From positions 1-8,981 of the forward strand of contig JAFQAF010000121.1 in the NCBI GenBank assembly GCA_017400025.1: DNA of 8,981 bases, written 5' to 3'. Shown here one piece after another: positions 5,838 to 8,981 of this stretch. Every line of letters starts with the position of its first letter. Position 1 is the stretch's first letter. A model generated the notes under the pieces. It ran no database searches, had not been told where the DNA came from, and saw nothing but the letters and a program-made list of their open reading frames with translations. The DNA is from Oscillospiraceae bacterium. Lineage in GTDB: Bacteria; Bacillota_A; Clostridia; Oscillospirales; Ruminococcaceae. Position numbers and translations under genes: made by a program.

Positions 5838-7475
5838 ATGACAGTATCAGATGCACTGGCACTCTGCGGCGGCCTTGGTTTGTTTCTATTCGGTATGCAT
5901 ATGATGAGTGATGGCCTGGAAGCGGCGGCAGGCGAAAAAATGAAGCAGCTTATGGAAAAGCTGACCTCCAGCACTTTCAAAGGCATTGTTGTGGGTACTT
6001 TTATCACTGCATTGATACAGTCCTCCTCTGCCACAACGGTTATGCTGGTGGGCTTTGTAAACTCCGGCCTTATGAACCTGGCAAACACTGTGGGTATTAT
6101 TATGGGTGCCAATATCGGTGCCACAATGAACGGTGTACTGCTGGCTGTGGGCGTGGGTGAACTTGCCCCGGCTATAGAATTTATCGGCGTGTGTCTTATA
6201 ATGTTCTCAAAAAATGAAAAGATAAAGCAGACAGGCAATATAATCACCGGCCTGGGTGTGCTGTTCCTGGGTATGAATATGATGAGCGGCGCTATGGCAG
6301 GGCTGCGTCAGTCAGAGGCATTCATAAACCTTATCACAACCTTCAGAAATCCTCTTATAGGTGTTCTGGTGGGTACAGTGTTCACCGCAGTTATCCAGTC
6401 TTCCTCAGCCACTGTAGGCATTCTGGAAAGCCTTGCGCTTGCCGGCCTGATTACCCTTGATTCCGGTATATATGTAATGTTCGGTGCAACCATAGGCACC
6501 TGTATCACAGCGGCCATTGCCTCTATAGGCACCAGCACAAATGCCAAACGTGTGGCAGTTATCCACCTTGTTTTCAATATTATAGGTACGGTTATATTTG
6601 TTGCCGGCTGTCAGGTGTTCCCGTTTGTGGAAATGGTGGAGCATATGTTCCCGGGGGCACCGTCTGTGCAGATAGCCAATGCCCACGTTATATTCAAAAT
6701 AGTTACCACGGTTATCCTCTTCCCGTTTGCAAAACAGCTTGTTACTATATCCCAGCGTGTAATCAGGGATAAAGAAGAGGAAAACAGGCGCCCCGGAATA
6801 CGGGAAAGGGCAAAGAAGGTTGCCGGCTACAGTGTGGGCAGCAGTGCTATTTCCATTTCACTGATACGCGAAGAAATAGACTATATGTACGCTCTTGCAG
6901 GCAAAAATACCGCTCTCGGCTTTGAATCAATAATTCACAGAACAGATGAATATCTGGAGGACATGCGCGCCAACGAGGACGAACTGGACAGGCTCAACGG
7001 GGAAATCTCCCGCTATATTTCCGGCGTTATTGTAAACAAAATGCCGGCAAAGGACAGTGCGGTCATAAGCAGTTATTTCAGGATGATAAGCAATATAGAG
7101 CGTATTGGGGACCACGCCATGAACTTTGCCGATTCCGCAAAATTCCTTATTTCCAAAGGTGAAAGATTCTCTGACAGAGCTATAGGTGAAATGCAGAAAT
7201 TACAGGAAATCACCATGTCTGCCATAGGCAAAATAACAGACAGAAAAGAAAATACATCTTCAATGCTCAGCAGTATAGCCAGAGCAGAACAGAAAATGGA
7301 CGATATGACAGAGGAATACCGCACAGCCCAGATGGAAAGGCTGAGAACCACCACCTGTTCACCGGAAGCCAGCATTGTATATGCACAGCTGCTCACAGAC
7401 TTTGAGCGCATCGGTGACCATCTTCTCAATATTGCTGAAGAATATGTAAAAATAAACCCGGCAAAGCCGGATTGA
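5838..7475 (+). CDS. Na/phosphate cotransporter family protein with C-terminal PhoU domain (paralog 2)
   Basis: A second NptA/YjbB-type sodium-phosphate cotransporter fused to PhoU, 545 residues, collinear with the preceding gene product. In the first 100 residues 77 are identical to paralog 1. The QSSSA motifs are again at 61-65 and 187-191. The PhoU motifs are NIERIGDH (419-426) and DFERIGDH (521-528). The section between the two PhoU bundles (about 435-480) is the most diverged, and its middle loop is much less alike. I chose the ATG at 5838 because AGGAG at 5827-5831 lies six bases upstream. An upstream in-frame ATG at 5799 would add 13 residues unlike the paralog's amino terminus. Unlike paralog 1 it uses many ATA codons. 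It is a single-gene unit with its own promoter region, a candidate Pho box and a terminator downstream, so it is probably regulated apart from paralog 1, perhaps by phosphate starvation. Confidence 0.93.
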   Translation: MTVSDALALCGGLGLFLFGMHMMSDGLEAAAGEKMKQLMEKLTSSTFKGIVVGTFITALIQSSSATTVMLVGFVNSGLMNLANTVGIIMGANIGATMNGVLLAVGVGELAPAIEFIGVCLIMFSKNEKIKQTGNIITGLGVLFLGMNMMSGAMAGLRQSEAFINLITTFRNPLIGVLVGTVFTAVIQSSSATVGILESLALAGLITLDSGIYVMFGATIGTCITAAIASIGTSTNAKRVAVIHLVFNIIGTVIFVAGCQVFPFVEMVEHMFPGAPSVQIANAHVIFKIVTTVILFPFAKQLVTISQRVIRDKEEENRRPGIRERAKKVAGYSVGSSAISISLIREEIDYMYALAGKNTALGFESIIHRTDEYLEDMRANEDELDRLNGEISRYISGVIVNKMPAKDSAVISSYFRMISNIERIGDHAMNFADSAKFLISKGERFSDRAIGEMQKLQEITMSAIGKITDRKENTSSMLSSIARAEQKMDDMTEEYRTAQMERLRTTTCSPEASIVYAQLLTDFERIGDHLLNIAEEYVKINPAKPD

Positions 7476-7510
7476 CGGGTTTATCAGGTCTGACTTGAAG
7501 AACACAGATA

Positions 7511-7538
7511 AAAAGGCAGCCCCTATGGACTGCCTTTT
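7511..7538 (+). terminator. Intrinsic terminator after cotransporter paralog 2
   Basis: A 9-bp stem AAAAGGCAG (7511-7519) / CTGCCTTTT (7530-7538) with a 10-base loop, followed by AT-rich sequence. The A and T arms make it usable from both strands, so it may also serve as a backup terminator for the converging alr gene. Confidence 0.78.
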
Positions 7539-7570
7539 ATATTATGTTCAGTTCATATGGAAAAAAGAAA

Positions 7571-7590
7571 CAGGGCGGTAATCCGCCCTG
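7571..7590 (-). terminator. Intrinsic terminator of alr (bidirectional)
   Basis: An 8-bp GC-rich stem CAGGGCGG (7571-7578) / CCGCCCTG (7583-7590) with a four-base loop. On the minus strand it starts four bases after the alr stop codon and is followed by TTTCTTTTTT, a typical terminator tail. On the plus strand it is followed by CTTTTT, so it can also stop any read-through from the cotransporter gene. Confidence 0.88.
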
Positions 7591-7594
7591 CTTT

Positions 7595-8749
7595 TTATAT
7601 GCCGTATTCTATATGTACAATTTTTCCGTTTTCTGTATACACTCTTGGTACACGCTTTGTTATGCCGCACATCAGTTCATAGCTGTTGGAGCGTATCTTT
7701 GCGCCGGTCTTTGTGTAGCTTATTTCGCCATCGCCGCCTATTACCATTACCTCGTCGCCCACTTTTACGTCACTGTCTGTAATATCCACCATCATCTGGT
7801 CCATACAGATGTTGCCTATTACTGGGTACAGGGTACCGTTTATTTCAACGCTGTGACCGGTGTAGGACAGCAGCCTGTCTATGCCGTCTGCATAGCCTGC
7901 GGCTATTGTGGCCACCTTTGTGTCCTTTGTGGCTGTAAAGTTCAGCCCGTAGCCCAGACTCTGGCCCTCGTGTATGGTTTTTGTGTGGGTTACTATAGTT
8001 TTCAGCTTTATTGCCGGTCTGATTTCCGGCAGGATAACCTCGTCGCTTGGCTGGTGGCCGTACAGTATAATGCCGGCACGCATTGTGTTGTATACACCGT
8101 TCAGTTTTCTGGAAATTGCAGCAGAGTTCTGGCCGTGCACTGTCTTCAGATTGAAGCCCCAGTTAGGCATCAGTTTTACTGTTTCGCTGAACAGGTCCAT
8201 CTGGCGCTGTGTGTAAATCAGGTCTCTTTCGCTTACGCCGTCAGCTACAGCAAAGTGGCTGAATACACCGGAGAATTTCAGATTGCGCAGCTCGGTCAGC
8301 TTCTTTATGTCTGCCCAGGCCTGCTCTTTGTTGCCCACCAGGTCAAAACCCAGTCTGCCCATGCCGGTGTCCAGCTTGATGTGGCAGTCCACAGGGTAGA
8401 GGGCGTTGTTGTTCAGTGCAACGGCATATTCCAGGCTGAATACATTCTGTGTCAGATTGTTTTTGAACAGCTCATAGGCCTTTGCCGGTTCTGTATAGCC
8501 CAGAATAAGTATTGGCTTTGTAATGCCTGCTTCGCGCAGTTCCATAGCTTCGCTGAAGCTAGCCACACAGAAGCCGAAACAGTCCATTTTGCTGTACATC
8601 CTGGCCATATACTTTGCACCGTGGCCGTAGGCATCTGCCTTTACCACTGCATAAAAAGGTCTGCCGAAAGTGTCTTTTATCAGATTGTAATTGTGTTTCA
8701 GGGCATCGGTATCTATCTCTGCCCAGCAATGTCTTTCCTTAAGTTCCAT
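7595..8749 (-). CDS. alr: Alanine racemase (PLP-dependent)
   Basis: Interconverts L- and D-alanine with pyridoxal phosphate, supplying D-Ala for peptidoglycan. The 384-residue product is full length. The N-terminal barrel domain carries AVVKADAYGHG (34-44) with the PLP-binding Lys37, then KLDTGMGRLGF (125-135). NSAA is at 208-211. The C-terminal domain carries SLGYGLNF (264-271) with the second catalytic base Tyr267, GYADGIDR (285-292) and GNICMDQMMVD (312-322). I chose the ATG at 8747-8749 because MELKERHCWAEID is the normal family beginning and AGGG (complement of 8759-8762) lies nine bases upstream. A longer in-frame start at 8821 would add 24 residues and overlap the upstream gene. The gap to that gene is 19 bp, so alr is probably the downstream gene of an operon with it. 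Sporulating species can have two alanine racemases; whether this is the biosynthetic copy cannot be judged here. Confidence 0.96.
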   Translation of the reverse strand: MELKERHCWAEIDTDALKHNYNLIKDTFGRPFYAVVKADAYGHGAKYMARMYSKMDCFGFCVASFSEAMELREAGITKPILILGYTEPAKAYELFKNNLTQNVFSLEYAVALNNNALYPVDCHIKLDTGMGRLGFDLVGNKEQAWADIKKLTELRNLKFSGVFSHFAVADGVSERDLIYTQRQMDLFSETVKLMPNWGFNLKTVHGQNSAAISRKLNGVYNTMRAGIILYGHQPSDEVILPEIRPAIKLKTIVTHTKTIHEGQSLGYGLNFTATKDTKVATIAAGYADGIDRLLSYTGHSVEINGTLYPVIGNICMDQMMVDITDSDVKVGDEVMVIGGDGEISYTKTGAKIRSNSYELMCGITKRVPRVYTENGKIVHIEYGI

Positions 8750-8768
8750 CAATATATACCCTATATTA

Positions 8769-8981
8769 TTATATTTTGTTTTTGATTCCCCAGCCGTCCA
8801 GGTCTTTTTTCTGGAAGGCATTCAGGCTTTTTGCCCTGAAGGAAGGGTCTTTCCTGCACATATCGGTTACAAAGTTTTTCATATTTTGTCTGTTGCTTAC
8901 ACCATCCATAGGACATACGGATTTCACCACCGGCAGTTTCAGCTGATTTACAGCGGATACCACATCGCTTTCCACAGCCAG
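8769..8981 (-). CDS. C-terminal part of a TtcA-like PP-loop tRNA-modification ATPase (partial)
   Basis: The frame is open from the right edge of the window to a TAA at 8769-8771 and gives the last 70 residues of a larger protein whose start lies outside. The piece LPVVKSVCPMDG...NRQNMKNFV (about 30 to 53 of the visible part) resembles the C-terminal region of the TtcA/TilS-like PP-loop family. Many members there have LPVV...CP.DG...R..K. These enzymes adenylate or thiolate tRNA bases, for example 2-thiocytidine at position 32. The N-terminal PP-loop (SGGxDS) and cysteine motifs are not in view, so the exact subfamily is uncertain. It precedes alr by 19 bp on the same strand and probably shares its transcript. 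Confidence 0.6.
   Translation of the reverse strand: MAVESDVVSAVNQLKLPVVKSVCPMDGVSNRQNMKNFVTDMCRKDPSFRAKSLNAFQKKDLDGWGIKNKI

Noticed and set aside
7454..7482. Alternative overlapping hairpins at the end of cotransporter paralog 2 (CCGGC-AAA-GCCGG at 7458-7470 versus AAACCCG with CGGGTTT)
   Set aside because: The two pairings are mutually exclusive and look like an attenuator, but no leader peptide or T tract follows and they are at a gene end. Better terminators lie just downstream, so this is likely incidental.
7544..8785. A 413-codon open frame on the plus strand lying opposite the whole alr gene
   Set aside because: Its translation is rich in Cys, His, Tyr and Val with no recognisable domain, and it covers a clear alanine racemase with all catalytic motifs. 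It also has no ribosome site and overlaps the alr terminator. It is a codon-bias shadow.

Overview
The window looks like ordinary chromosome from a low-to-mid GC Gram-positive anaerobe, most likely a member of Bacillota class Clostridia. The reasons are strong GGAGG-type ribosome binding sites, AT-rich intergenic DNA, GC-rich hairpin terminators with T tails, a two-subunit iron-sulfur L-serine dehydratase, and a YtvI-type membrane protein that is best known from spore-forming Firmicutes. There is no tRNA, rRNA, CRISPR array, insertion sequence or phage gene. Genus cannot be given from the sequence alone.

Layout: (1) 1-992, plus strand: the last 31 codons of an unidentified gene, then a cytoplasmic type L-asparaginase. 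(2) 1081-2619, minus strand: an sdaAB-sdaAA operon (beta then alpha subunit of L-serine dehydratase), facing the asparaginase across a bidirectional terminator. (3) 2620-2900: divergent control region with an AT-rich spacer and two 11-bp direct repeats 22 bp apart. (4) 2901-5630, plus strand: a YtvI/AI-2E family membrane protein followed 15 bp later by a Na/phosphate cotransporter-PhoU fusion, ending in a strong terminator. (5) 5689-7475, plus strand: a second, paralogous Na/phosphate cotransporter-PhoU gene with its own promoter region. That region carries three 11-bp-phased copies of a TTCACG element that resembles a Firmicutes PhoP (Pho) box. (6) 7511-7590: two hairpin terminators between converging genes. 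(7) 7595-8981, minus strand: alanine racemase, preceded 19 bp upstream by the 3' end of a TtcA-like PP-loop ATPase gene.

How the genes fit together: asparaginase (Asn to Asp plus ammonia) and serine dehydratase (Ser to pyruvate plus ammonia) are amino-acid catabolic enzymes that feed fermentation. Alanine racemase supplies D-Ala for peptidoglycan. The two phosphate-transporter paralogs appear to have separate transcription units. The first is coupled to ytvI and has codon usage suggesting high expression. The second has a candidate phosphate-starvation operator. That split is the most interesting feature of the window. I see no evidence of a wholly new type of system here.
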